Source of the DNA: Pseudoalteromonas phenolica
GTDB lineage: Bacteria > Pseudomonadota > Gammaproteobacteria > Enterobacterales > Alteromonadaceae
Length of the DNA: 64,000 nucleotides
NCBI RefSeq assembly: GCF_001444405.1
Contig: NZ_CP013187.1
Span: 930,001 to 994,000, forward strand
Direction of reading: 5' to 3'
The first letter of the stretch is position 1. Each line of letters begins with the position of its first letter. A program made the position numbers and the translations under genes. This document shows, in pieces, positions 27,252-36,152 of the stretch. The notes below the pieces were generated by a model that was not told where the DNA came from, searched no databases, and saw nothing but the letters and a program-made list of their open reading frames with translations.

Positions 27252-28346
27252 ATGCGTTTTGTGCAGTTGTCGGTGCTTTGGTTTGTAACCATAGCGGTAG
27301 TCGGTTTTTATAGTGATTCGGCAAAAGCTGAGTCTATTGAAGTAGATGTGGTTTATCCGGAAAGAGCAGTTGATGCTGGTTTAACATTAACTGGGTCGGT
27401 CAGTGCATTTCATAATGCGCAACTAGCGAGTCAACAATCAGGTATTGTGGCTAACATTTTTGTTGAAGCGGGTGATGAGGTTAAGCAAGGTGAGTTGTTA
27501 CTCTCATTAGATGACACCTTAGCGCAGCTGCAATTTGAGCAAGCCAGTGCAGAGCTCAATATTGCTCAGGTGGCATTACAAGAAGCACAGCGCTTACATC
27601 AAGAGTTAAAAGCACTATCAAAGCGCCAGCTTGTTGCACAAACTTTATTGGCTGAGCGACAAGCTAATATTAGTAAAGCGGATGCCGAACTAAAAAATGC
27701 TAAGGCTAAGCTCGCACTACAACAAGAGCTTTTAAGTCGTCATCATATTAAAGCGCCATTTGCGGGTGTGGTGACAGATCGTATGGTGGATATGGGTGAA
27801 TGGATTGGCACGCAAGACAAAGTATTTAGCCTTATTTCAAATGATAAATTACGTATAGAGCTTGCAGCACCTCAGCAATATTTTTCTCAGTTATCGCAAG
27901 CAAACACAATCCAAGCAAACACAATCCAAGCAAATATCCACAATCAGCATAATAAAAACGCAGTGATAAATAGCCAAGTTGAGCGTGTTATTGCCTCAGT
28001 AAACAAGGCTAGTCGTACTTTCAAGGTATTTGTGACAGTGCCTGAAAACAGCGGTTTTGTGATGGGCAGCTCGGCACAAGTGACCATTCAATTACCAGTC
28101 GCAGAAAATGCGCAGGTATGGTTACCTAAATCAGCGTTAAAGCGTCACCCTGATGGTGGTTATAGTATTTTTGCAATCAATAACAATACTGCTGATCGCG
28201 TATTTGTTGAAGTGACACAGCAGCAAGCTGAACGAGTGGCAGTAAAAGGGGCATCAGCCTCGCAGCAATACATCAAAGCTGGTGTTGAGTTATTGCAAAG
28301 TGGTGCAAAAGTGTCAGTGAAAAGCGTTGCAGGTAACGCCTTATGA
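27252..28346 (+). CDS. RND efflux periplasmic adaptor (membrane fusion protein)
   Basis: A membrane fusion protein that links an RND pump to an outer-membrane channel. After the signal peptide (ending DSAKAE) come the split lipoyl domain (QQSGIVANIFVEAGDEVKQGELLLSLDD, here cut: key part VEAGDEVKQGELL), an alpha-helical hairpin with coiled coil (about residues 80-145), the second lipoyl half (IKAPFAGVVTDR) and a beta-barrel. I use the ATG at 27252, which has GAGG upstream and starts the signal peptide directly; an in-frame ATG at 27210 adds 14 residues. A 15-base tandem repeat lies at 27897-27939 in the beta-barrel region. Its stop overlaps the pump gene start. Confidence 0.88.
   Translation: MRFVQLSVLWFVTIAVVGFYSDSAKAESIEVDVVYPERAVDAGLTLTGSVSAFHNAQLASQQSGIVANIFVEAGDEVKQGELLLSLDDTLAQLQFEQASAELNIAQVALQEAQRLHQELKALSKRQLVAQTLLAERQANISKADAELKNAKAKLALQQELLSRHHIKAPFAGVVTDRMVDMGEWIGTQDKVFSLISNDKLRIELAAPQQYFSQLSQANTIQANTIQANIHNQHNKNAVINSQVERVIASVNKASRTFKVFVTVPENSGFVMGSSAQVTIQLPVAENAQVWLPKSALKRHPDGGYSIFAINNNTADRVFVEVTQQQAERVAVKGASASQQYIKAGVELLQSGAKVSVKSVAGNAL
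27897..27939 (+). repeat. 15-base tandem repeat inside the RND adaptor gene
   Basis: The unit CAAGCAAACACAATC occurs twice exactly (27897-27911, 27912-27926) and a third degraded copy follows, giving QANTI-QANTI-QANIH in the protein. The unit length keeps the frame. Confidence 0.85.
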
Positions 28347-31300
28347 TTGAAGGTGCAGTCAAACGCGGTGTGCTTGTCACCGTAGTTGTATTAATCAGTT
28401 GTATTCTCGGGCTGGTTGGCGCGTTAAATATTCCCGTGCAGATGATCCCTGATTTAGAAGTGCGTACCATCACTGTTCAAACGGGTTGGGCGGGCGCAAC
28501 CCCTCAAGACGTTGAAAAAGAAATCTTAATTGAACAAGAGCGTTATTTAAGAAGCTTACCAAATTTAAAACGTATGGTGTCTTATGCGCGAATGGGCAGT
28601 GCTGAAATTGAATTGGAATTTCCGTTTGGGGTTGATGCCAATGATGCGCTTATTCGGGTAAACAATGCTTTAAGTCAGGTGCCCAGTTACCCCGAGAACG
28701 TTGACCAACCAAGGTTATTTTCGAGCTCTTTCTCGGGCAATGCGTTTATGTATTTCGTGCTTAAACCTCTGCCTGGTAACCCACTCAATCTGGATGTTGA
28801 TTTATTAAGAGACTTTGCTGAAGACTTTATTCGACCGCGTATGGAAAGCGTGTCAGGTGTATCTGAAGTGAGAGTAGGCGGTGGTGCGCAAAGACAAATT
28901 CAGATAAAGATTGATGCCGAGCAACTTGCTCAACGAGGTATCAGTTTAAGTGAACTTAGAAACGCCATTCGTAATCGTAATCGAGATGCCTCAGCAGGTG
29001 ATATTGAAAGTGGTACGAGCCGATATTTATTGCGCGTAGTTGGGCGCTTTGAGCAACTCACAGAGCTTGAAAACTTGATTATTCGCAGTGAGAACAATGC
29101 CAATATTTACCTTAAAGATGTGGCAACTGTCACCCTTGATCACTTTGAAACACGTAGTCTATCTTACAATGTGGGTGAACGTACACTGAGTCTGTCGGTT
29201 CGTCGAGAAAGTGGCTCAAATGTGTTGTCGATTAAAGACGACATGTTACCAATCGTTGAAGAATTAAATCAGCAACTGCTTAAACAAAACGGTTTAAGCC
29301 TGACGCTCATGAGTGATGACGTGAAATACGTACGAAGTTCTCTCGAAAATGTGTGGTTTAACCTGATCCTCGGTGGCTTGCTCGCAACTTTGGTGATGTA
29401 CTTCTTCTTGCGCTCTGGACGCGCTACTCTGATAGGTGTGTTGGGCATTCCAATTTGTACCATTGCTGCGTTTTTAGCTTTAATGAGTTTTGGCCGCACC
29501 ATCAATGTGATCTCTTTAGCGGGGGTGGCCTTTGCGATCGGCATGACGGTCGATAACACCATCGTGGTGCTTGAATCGATATTTCAAGCCAAAAAACAAG
29601 GTAAAGGAAAGCGCCAAGCCGCCATTAGTGGTGTAAAAGAAGTTTGGCCTGCTGTACTGGCTTCTACTGCGACAACCGTACTGGTATTTGCACCTATCTT
29701 GTTTGTGCAACAAGAAGCTGGGCAGCTGTATTCAGACATTGCGATTGCGATTTGCGGTGCAATTATCGCTTCCATGTTGGTGGCCATTTTTGTGGTCCCT
29801 GTCGCCTTAGCGCGTCTTGATAAGCACGAAGTCGCCAATGAAAATACCAAGCAAAGCAAGGCTTATGGTCAAGTTTGGCTGAAATGCGCGAGATTCTTTA
29901 CTCAATCAAAACTACGAGCGCGTATTGCCTCAGTGTCATTTGTTGTGTTGATTTTAGGTGCTGCTTATACTCTTATGCCAGCAGCCGAGTACCTACCAGA
30001 AGGGGAAGAGCCAAAAGCCTTCTCTATGATGATTGCCCCACCTAATTACAATTTATCTGAAATGGAACGCATTGGCAGTGAGCTAAGAACCTATTTTGCT
30101 GATTACGTAAAAGCGGATGGTGCTGCTTTTGCCAACGGTGAGACAGATATGCCACCACTTGACTATTATTCGATGTCGGTATCAATTGGTCGCATTTGGT
30201 TTTTAAGTGCGCCAGTCGATCCTGCCCATATCAATGAGATGATGGATGCCATCACCACTAAGTTTAGAAGTTATGAAGGCATGCGTGCATTCTCAGCGCG
30301 TGGTTCTATTATCTCTAGTAATGATGGTGGCACACGTGCAGTCGCTGTAGACATTGCAGGTAATGACATTGAAGACTTGTATCGTGCCGCAGAAGCCGTA
30401 TACGACCAAGCAAATCAAGTGTTTGATAATCCACAAATTAATTCTAACCCAGGCTCGTTAACCCTTGATCAACCTTTGATAGAGATACAGCCTCGTTGGC
30501 ATCGTTTGGCAGAGCTTGGGATCAGTAGCCGAGATTTCGGCTATGCTGTCGCGGCAATGAGTGATGGGGCGTTTGTTGATGAGTTTATTTTAAATGATGA
30601 CAAGGTGGATATTTTCTTATTCAGTGGCGCAGGTGCTAAACAAACCCTAGAGCAGCTTGAGAGTATGCCCATTGTGACGCCACAAGATGAAGTCTTACCC
30701 TTGAATGCTCTGGCTGACTTGGTTGAAAGCAAAAACAGCAACTCAGTAAGGCGTGTTGACGGTAACCGAACAGTGACGGTTTACATTATTCCGCCTAGAG
30801 ATGTGGCATTAGAAGTAGCAGAAGAGAAGGTGCGTACTGAGCTACTGCCAACACTTTGGCAGCAGGGCAAAATTGCTCAAGGCATTAAAGTGAGTATTAG
30901 TGGAGCAGCCGACCAACTCGAAGCAACTAAGGCATCGTTATCGGGTAACTTTATGATCGCATTGGTGCTGAGCTATTTACTCTTGGTGGCTATTTTCACC
31001 CATTGGCGTTATCCGTTATTTATTTTAGCGACTGTGCCGCTTGGCATGGCGGGTGGTTTACTGGGTCTTGTTATGGTGAATGGCTTAAACTCAGGGCTTG
31101 CGAGTTTAGGTATGCAAACCTTTCATCAACCGTTTGATATGATCACCATGTTAGGCTTCTTGATCTTGTTGGGAACCGTGGTGAACAACCCGATTTTAAT
31201 TGTCGACCAAACGCGTCGCTTTATTCTTGATAATGGCTTACCTGTGGTTGAAGCAGTAAGAAAAGCTGTCGAAAAGCGCATTAAGCCCATCTTAATGTCT

Positions 31301-31483
31301 ACGGCGACCACTATCTTTGGCTTAGCGCCACTGGTGTTGATCCCCGGTGAAGGTACAGAGTTATATCGCGGTGTGGGTATCATAGTATTAAGCGGTATTT
31401 TGGTGTCGACCTTACTCAGCATTAGCTTTTTACCGGCATTTTTAGTGGCCATTCTTGATGATAAGAGTGAAGACACAAAATAA
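28343..31483 (+). CDS. RND efflux pump, inner-membrane permease
   Basis: A 1046-residue proton-driven pump of the AcrB/MexB superfamily (HAE1 or related branch). The expected layout is visible: N-terminal helix, large periplasmic loop (about 30-330), a cluster of helices including MSFGRTINVISLAGVAFAIGMTVDNTIVV with the conserved Asp near 400, a second periplasmic loop (about 550-860) and the last helices (VVNNPILIVDQ). The ATG overlaps the adaptor stop by four bases, so both are made together. No outer-membrane channel gene follows, so a TolC-like protein elsewhere is presumed. Substrates unknown. Confidence 0.92.
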   Translation: MIEGAVKRGVLVTVVVLISCILGLVGALNIPVQMIPDLEVRTITVQTGWAGATPQDVEKEILIEQERYLRSLPNLKRMVSYARMGSAEIELEFPFGVDANDALIRVNNALSQVPSYPENVDQPRLFSSSFSGNAFMYFVLKPLPGNPLNLDVDLLRDFAEDFIRPRMESVSGVSEVRVGGGAQRQIQIKIDAEQLAQRGISLSELRNAIRNRNRDASAGDIESGTSRYLLRVVGRFEQLTELENLIIRSENNANIYLKDVATVTLDHFETRSLSYNVGERTLSLSVRRESGSNVLSIKDDMLPIVEELNQQLLKQNGLSLTLMSDDVKYVRSSLENVWFNLILGGLLATLVMYFFLRSGRATLIGVLGIPICTIAAFLALMSFGRTINVISLAGVAFAIGMTVDNTIVVLESIFQAKKQGKGKRQAAISGVKEVWPAVLASTATTVLVFAPILFVQQEAGQLYSDIAIAICGAIIASMLVAIFVVPVALARLDKHEVANENTKQSKAYGQVWLKCARFFTQSKLRARIASVSFVVLILGAAYTLMPAAEYLPEGEEPKAFSMMIAPPNYNLSEMERIGSELRTYFADYVKADGAAFANGETDMPPLDYYSMSVSIGRIWFLSAPVDPAHINEMMDAITTKFRSYEGMRAFSARGSIISSNDGGTRAVAVDIAGNDIEDLYRAAEAVYDQANQVFDNPQINSNPGSLTLDQPLIEIQPRWHRLAELGISSRDFGYAVAAMSDGAFVDEFILNDDKVDIFLFSGAGAKQTLEQLESMPIVTPQDEVLPLNALADLVESKNSNSVRRVDGNRTVTVYIIPPRDVALEVAEEKVRTELLPTLWQQGKIAQGIKVSISGAADQLEATKASLSGNFMIALVLSYLLLVAIFTHWRYPLFILATVPLGMAGGLLGLVMVNGLNSGLASLGMQTFHQPFDMITMLGFLILLGTVVNNPILIVDQTRRFILDNGLPVVEAVRKAVEKRIKPILMSTATTIFGLAPLVLIPGEGTELYRGVGIIVLSGILVSTLLSISFLPAFLVAILDDKSEDTK

Positions 31484-31511
31484 AGTTAAAAGGCATTTAT
31501 AGAAAAGTTAG

Positions 31512-31556
31512 AAAACGTCCGTGTTGCTGAAATACGGGCGTTTTTTGTTTCTATAT
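31512..31556 (+). terminator. Intrinsic terminator of the RND operon
   Basis: AAAACGTCCGT pairs with ACGGGCGTTTT over 11 base pairs with one G-U, followed by six T residues, 28 bases after the stop. Confidence 0.88.
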
Positions 31557-31644
31557 CTTTGACAAATCTTTACAACTTAGCTGTGCCATTTTAGGAGCTA
31601 GGCGATATGATGGTAATAGGTATATCTAATTTGTAAGGGAAAAC

Positions 31645-32799
31645 ATGCGAATTCAATCTATTGATGTTTTACGGGGCATGGCCATTTTAGGCATCTTGCT
31701 TATGAATATTTACTTTCATGGCATTATGAGTATGGGCTATGTGCCTTTTGACATCACTCCTCAAAGCGATATTTGGGTCGACACCTTCAATGCTATTTTT
31801 GCGGATGGGCGCTTTAGAACGCTGTTCTGTATTTTATTTGGTGCTGGTTTAGCCATTCAAATGAAAAGCTGCGAAAAGAAAGGGTTTAATTATCAAGACT
31901 TCCTAAAATCTCGACTTAATTGGTTGATGATTTTCGGTATCATTCACGGTGTATTTATTTTTGGTGGTGATATTTTATTTCTGTATGCAGTATGTGCATT
32001 GGTAATCATTAAAAAGCTCACGTTACCTACCCGAGAGCTGTTTGTAAAAGCCAAAAAATGGCTGATTATTGGTACAGTTATAAGCGCACTATTTAGTGTA
32101 CTAGCTGCTCTTGCCGCAGGTTTAGAGCCTGAGGTGGTACGTGGTTCTGACGCGTTCTTGGAGGAGTATAACAACTGGATGGGTAATTATGGTTATCAAG
32201 TAACAATACAGGCCATATTTGCAGCATTTTTAGTGATAAGCTCTCCATTGTGGGTATTTTGGCAAGTCGCTGGTTTAATGCTTTTGGGCGTTTACTTCTA
32301 TCGCATCGGCTTTTTCAAGCGAGGTTTAACTACAAGCCAATTTAAAACCTTTGCATTGGCTGCAGCAGCTTTAACCGGTTTAGATATTTTTATGCGTTTG
32401 AGCTTCTTTAGTGTAGGTAATGAAATAAGCTCTTTGCTGGCGAGCATCTCAGCTATTTTTATGTCAATTCTATATATTCATGGTGTGATCTATTTACTTA
32501 AAAACAACCACCGTTGGATAGAAATCTTCAAAGCACCGGGACGCATGGCATTCACGCTTTATATTATGCAATCGGTTGTTTTAGCGGTTCTACTTCGTTG
32601 GGTTTTCCCTGAGGTTCACTTAACTGCGTCGATGATTGATTACTTGGCAATGGCTGTAGGGATGATCCTTTTCCAGCTTGTTTTTGCCAATTGGTATCTT
32701 AGTCAATTCAAACAAGGTCCGCTTGAAGCCTTGTGGCGAAAAGCTTACTTGGCAAGCTTTGCAAAGAAGCAAGCTAAGTTGCAGCCAGCAGAAAGTTAA
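31645..32799 (+). CDS. DUF418 (YeiB-family) membrane protein
   Basis: A 384-residue inner-membrane protein with about nine to ten hydrophobic helices. It begins RIQSIDVLRGMAILGILLMN, the family's opening, and has FRTLFCILFGAGLAIQM near residue 57 and GRMAFTLYIMQSV near 300, both hallmarks of YeiB/DUF418 proteins. The family is related to acyltransferase-3-like membrane proteins; its function is not settled, with transport or modification of small molecules suggested. Single gene with its own terminator. Confidence 0.85.
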   Translation: MRIQSIDVLRGMAILGILLMNIYFHGIMSMGYVPFDITPQSDIWVDTFNAIFADGRFRTLFCILFGAGLAIQMKSCEKKGFNYQDFLKSRLNWLMIFGIIHGVFIFGGDILFLYAVCALVIIKKLTLPTRELFVKAKKWLIIGTVISALFSVLAALAAGLEPEVVRGSDAFLEEYNNWMGNYGYQVTIQAIFAAFLVISSPLWVFWQVAGLMLLGVYFYRIGFFKRGLTTSQFKTFALAAAALTGLDIFMRLSFFSVGNEISSLLASISAIFMSILYIHGVIYLLKNNHRWIEIFKAPGRMAFTLYIMQSVVLAVLLRWVFPEVHLTASMIDYLAMAVGMILFQLVFANWYLSQFKQGPLEALWRKAYLASFAKKQAKLQPAES

Positions 32800-32809
32800 T
32801 TACATTAAC

Positions 32810-32845
32810 TGGGCTGGCTTGGCAAAGGCTAGCCCATTATTTTGT
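32810..32845 (+). terminator. Intrinsic terminator after the DUF418 gene
   Basis: TGGGCTGGC pairs with GGCTAGCCCA over about nine base pairs with a short loop, followed by a T-rich stretch. Confidence 0.65.
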
Positions 32846-32888
32846 TTCATTTAAGCTTTGGTTAATACCAACCTTCAAAATAGATCTC

Positions 32889-33317
32889 TCAATTAAGAGG
32901 GTTGCAATAAATATCTGTTACATACTTCTCCATGGCAATTTCTGGGTTGGCTAATCCATTAAACCCAAATTGCTGATACAGACTATGGGCGTCTTTAGTG
33001 GCTAAAGTAAAACGTCTTAACCCTTGCAGCTCAGGGTGAGTCATTACTGCATCGATCAGCTTCTTACCTAATCCTTGACCGCGATAAGGCTCAAGTACAA
33101 ACACATCCAACAAGTTGGCAAAAGTGGCCTGATCAGTGACTACGCGACAAAAAGCCAGTAATTGCTTGCCATCAACTAGCGCAAAACACATAGAATGATC
33201 GAGCGCTTTTCTTAGCCGTATCTCGTCTATGCCTTTACTCCAATAGCTACGCTCTGACAAAAAACTAAATACATCTTTAAATTGTAATGGGGTCAATTGG
33301 TGAACTAATTGCATCAT
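32889..33317 (-). CDS. GNAT family N-acetyltransferase
   Basis: A 142-residue acetyltransferase. The acetyl-CoA-binding motif is VLEPYRGQGLGKKLIDAVM near residue 72, with the usual beta-bulge before it (ANLLDVFVLEP) and a C-terminal LYQQFGFNGL element. It starts six bases after the LysE gene stop with AGGAG in the gap, so the two form an operon. Context suggests an amino-acid or amine substrate. Two ATGs in a row make the start certain to within one codon. Confidence 0.88.
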   Translation of the reverse strand: MMQLVHQLTPLQFKDVFSFLSERSYWSKGIDEIRLRKALDHSMCFALVDGKQLLAFCRVVTDQATFANLLDVFVLEPYRGQGLGKKLIDAVMTHPELQGLRRFTLATKDAHSLYQQFGFNGLANPEIAMEKYVTDIYCNPLN

Positions 33318-33323
33318 CGTCTC

Positions 33324-33935
33324 CTATGCAATAAAGATTAGGGGTAAACAGCCAAGTAATAAAATGGCCATGATCAGATTAAATCGTTTTAGACTCTGAG
33401 GTGATTGCAAGTACTTGCTGATGTACTTACCTGTTGTTACCCAAAATAACGCGCAGCAGATCCCGACAATATTAAAAATGATTAAGCCCATAATGGCAGA
33501 ATGCCAATACAAGTCGCCGGGTAAGGTCAGTGCACTACATACTGAGATGATCATGGTCAGTGATTTAGGATTAACGATTTGAAACAGTGCCGCTTGTTTA
33601 ATACTCATCGGCTCGACAAGCAGCGAATCTTGTTTTTTAAGCGTGCTGGTGCGAGCAATTTTTATTGCAAGATAAACGATATACAGCGATGCCACTACTT
33701 GCAAAGTGGCATGAAGTACAGGTAGAGCTAAGAACAAACTTCCTAAACCAAACAGCATAATGATATGGATTGCGGTCATGCCGACGCGAATACCAATGAC
33801 ATGATTAAGTGAGCGCTTAACACCAAAGTTAGCGCCAGAATAAGTCAGTAGAATGTTGTTAGGCCCCGGTGTAAAAGCAGCGGCGAAACAAAATAAAATA
33901 AGGGCAGGTATTAAAGTAAGCAACTCGGTACTCAT
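33324..33935 (-). CDS. LysE/RhtB-family amino-acid exporter
   Basis: About 204 residues and six hydrophobic helices. The N-terminal family signature FTPGPNNILLTYSGANFG near residue 22 is clear, as is the NPKSLTMIIS element near 130. Start set at the ATG at 33935, which follows AAGGAG at a good distance; an in-frame codon 33 bases upstream lacks this. It is divergent from a MocR-type regulator at 34035 and co-transcribed with a GNAT gene, so export of an amino acid or derivative under that regulator is likely. Confidence 0.9.
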   Translation of the reverse strand: MSTELLTLIPALILFCFAAAFTPGPNNILLTYSGANFGVKRSLNHVIGIRVGMTAIHIIMLFGLGSLFLALPVLHATLQVVASLYIVYLAIKIARTSTLKKQDSLLVEPMSIKQAALFQIVNPKSLTMIISVCSALTLPGDLYWHSAIMGLIIFNIVGICCALFWVTTGKYISKYLQSPQSLKRFNLIMAILLLGCLPLIFIA

Positions 33936-34034
33936 AGTAAAACACTCCTTAAAATTGTATTGATACAATTAATTATTTTGTACTTACCTTATTAATTGTC
34001 ATAATGGTTAAAAAGCGGCAATGATTTTATTGTT

Positions 34035-35426
34035 ATGAATACAATTTGGCAGCCAGATCTAAATAGGTTTAATACACTTTCACAAGCTCACCCTAAGTAC
34101 CGCGCTTTGGCACAGTTAATAGAGGAGGCGATCGCTGAAGAAGCACTGGTCTTTGGTGAGAAGTTACCGCCACAACGACAGCTCGCTGATTTTTTGTCGA
34201 TCACCCATGGTACGGTGACACGAGCCTATGCTTTGTTAGAGCAAAGAGCGGTGGTGACTGCTCGTCTTGGCGCGGGCACTTTTGTTGCGGTCAAAGAGCA
34301 GGTCAGTGAGTTTGCCTCTGAAACAGATTTTGCTTCGAGCATGCAACCCATGATGGGGCAGCAGCAAGTGTTGGCTAAAGCCATGCAATCTTTGGCCAAT
34401 GAGCCAGTAGAGTTAGAGCAGTTAATGACTTACAAGCTTAACGGCTTGCCACATCATCAGCGCTTTTTTAAAAGTTGGTTGCAGCAAAAAGGCCTTGAGT
34501 GTCAGCAACATGAGGTGATTTTTTGCCAAGGTGCGCAGCAGGGTATCTACGCAAGTTTAGCGTCTGTGTGTCAGCCCAATGATTTTGTGGTGCATGAAAG
34601 CCTTTGTTATCCCGGTTTTTATCACGCCTGTGACGCACTTAATTTAAATACCTTGGGTATTGCTGTAAAAGAGGACGGCTTAGATTTAGAAACACTCGAG
34701 CAGGCGTGTAAAACTCATTCGGTCAAAGCCATTTACATTACCCCAAATTGCCAAAACCCCACCAATGTGCGCTATAGCGATGAGAAGTTACAGCAACTGC
34801 TAGCACTGAGTCGCCGCTACAACTTTTTTATTTTAGAAGATGATGTGAATTACTGCTTGCCAGGTAATTGGCGTTTACCACTTTGGCAGCAAGCACCTGA
34901 TAGAGTGTTTTATATTGCGAGTTTTTCTAAGTATTTTGCAGGCGGCTTGCGAGCCGGCTATGTGCTGGCACCAGTGCTTTGGCAGCAAACCTTATTAAAA
35001 CAAATTCACAGCCAGTGCTGGGCGGTGTCTATGATGAACTTCGAGCTTTTGATGCGATCTCTAAAAAGCAAAGAGTTTGCTTATAACCAAGATAAACTGG
35101 CCGAAGAAATTCGCTATCGTATCACTACGCTCAAAGCGGTTTTCGAGAAGCATCATATGACGGCGGTATTTGCTGGGCTCAATGTATTTATTCCATTGGC
35201 AAGTGAATTGAATATGCACGTTTTGGCGGGGCAATTAAAAGCCAACAAAGTCGAAGTTCGTACATTAGATGTGTTTGAAAACCCTAAACAGCCATCAGAT
35301 AATACTTTAAATGGTTTACGTTTTACCCTCGGTGGGCCAAGTAGTCGTGCTGAATTTGATTTGGGTGTAAAACGGGTTGATAACGTTTTCGAACAACTGA
35401 AGCGCCCATCAAATATTGTGATTTAA
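34035..35426 (+). CDS. MocR/GabR-type regulator (GntR wHTH fused to aminotransferase domain)
   Basis: A 463-residue fusion. Residues about 15-85 form a GntR-type winged helix (KLPPQRQLADFLSITHGTVT, then YALLEQRAV). From about 110 it is a fold-type I aminotransferase domain binding pyridoxal phosphate: ITPNCQNPTNV near 235, LEDDVNYCL near 272 and the PLP lysine in ASFSKYFAGGLRAGY near 298. Such proteins sense amino compounds through PLP. It is divergent from the LysE exporter/GNAT pair, its probable target. Confidence 0.92.
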   Translation: MNTIWQPDLNRFNTLSQAHPKYRALAQLIEEAIAEEALVFGEKLPPQRQLADFLSITHGTVTRAYALLEQRAVVTARLGAGTFVAVKEQVSEFASETDFASSMQPMMGQQQVLAKAMQSLANEPVELEQLMTYKLNGLPHHQRFFKSWLQQKGLECQQHEVIFCQGAQQGIYASLASVCQPNDFVVHESLCYPGFYHACDALNLNTLGIAVKEDGLDLETLEQACKTHSVKAIYITPNCQNPTNVRYSDEKLQQLLALSRRYNFFILEDDVNYCLPGNWRLPLWQQAPDRVFYIASFSKYFAGGLRAGYVLAPVLWQQTLLKQIHSQCWAVSMMNFELLMRSLKSKEFAYNQDKLAEEIRYRITTLKAVFEKHHMTAVFAGLNVFIPLASELNMHVLAGQLKANKVEVRTLDVFENPKQPSDNTLNGLRFTLGGPSSRAEFDLGVKRVDNVFEQLKRPSNIVI

Positions 35427-35432
35427 GTGAAT

Positions 35433-35630
35433 TACCTGAGCTTTGGATAATAAATCTATCTCCAGCGGCTACTTTCAGCGCTCACAGCGTTGAATTTACT
35501 TACAATAGGCCAGCTATTGATGCGTAAATTCGCCTTGTTATCGCTAAAAGTCTCCGGCTGCAGACTTGAAAAAGTACTTATCATTTCAATATCAATACTT
35601 TAGTAAATCTCTTAACCAAAGCTCAGGTTA
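35433..35630. repeat. Family B hairpin repeat, copy 2
   Basis: About 198 bases with ends TTACCTGAGCTTTGG and the complement of TAACCTGAGCTTTGG. The left arm (ATCTATCTCCAGCGGCTAC) is identical to copy 1 at 20182-20375 and the right end (TAAATCTCTTAACCAAAGCT) also matches. The middle is more diverged but keeps the CAATAG/CTATTG core stem. It begins seven bases after the MocR stop. Confidence 0.8.
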
Positions 35631-35680
35631 AATTAAATGAGCAAAAACTGTGTGTTTTGCTCGTTTGGATGATTGCTAGA

Positions 35681-36037
35681 TTAAGCGTTTTTAACCGCAG
35701 CAACCACAGATACTTCAACAAGTAACTCAGGGCGCGCCATCGCAGCTTCAACACATGCACGAGCAGGAGCGTGGCCTTCAGGTACCCATGCATCCCATAC
35801 TTCATTCATTTCAGCGAAATATTGCATGTCTTTGATGTACACTGTAGCACTTAACATATGTTCGCGATCAGAGCCTGCTTCTAGAAGTAGGGCATCGACC
35901 TTGTCTAGCATGGTTTGCGTTTGCTCTTTAATACCTTGTGTGGCATCAGCACACACTTGGCCGCATAGATAAACTGTATTGTTGTGAACCACAATACGGC
36001 TCATACGTTGTTTTGTGTGTTTGCGCTCAATTGTCAT
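35681..36037 (-). CDS. RidA family protein (YjgF/YER057c)
   Basis: A 118-residue trimeric-fold protein. NTVYLCGQVCAD near residue 20, LLLEAGSDREHMLSATVYIKD in the middle and PARACVEAAMARPELLVEV near 90 match the family, including the conserved Arg that binds the substrate carboxylate in deaminating members. RidA proteins hydrolyse reactive enamines/imines made by PLP enzymes. This is a RidA subgroup member rather than E. coli RidA itself. Single gene, located next to the MocR gene with a family B repeat between. Confidence 0.88.
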   Translation of the reverse strand: MTIERKHTKQRMSRIVVHNNTVYLCGQVCADATQGIKEQTQTMLDKVDALLLEAGSDREHMLSATVYIKDMQYFAEMNEVWDAWVPEGHAPARACVEAAMARPELLVEVSVVAAVKNA

Positions 36038-36112
36038 GACAATTCTCTTTTATCGATTATTTTGATGCTGCAAGTGTACAAACTATTGCAGTAAAAAGCA
36101 GTCTATACGGCC

Positions 36113-36152
36113 AAAAAACTTTAGTTAATCTGAGTTCATGTTAACTAAAGTT
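36113..36152 (-). terminator. Intrinsic terminator of the PfpI-like gene
   Basis: AACTTTAGTTAA and TTAACTAAAGTT are a perfect 12-base inverted repeat; on the minus strand a run of T residues follows. The hairpin touches the stop codon of the gene ending at 36152. Confidence 0.85.
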
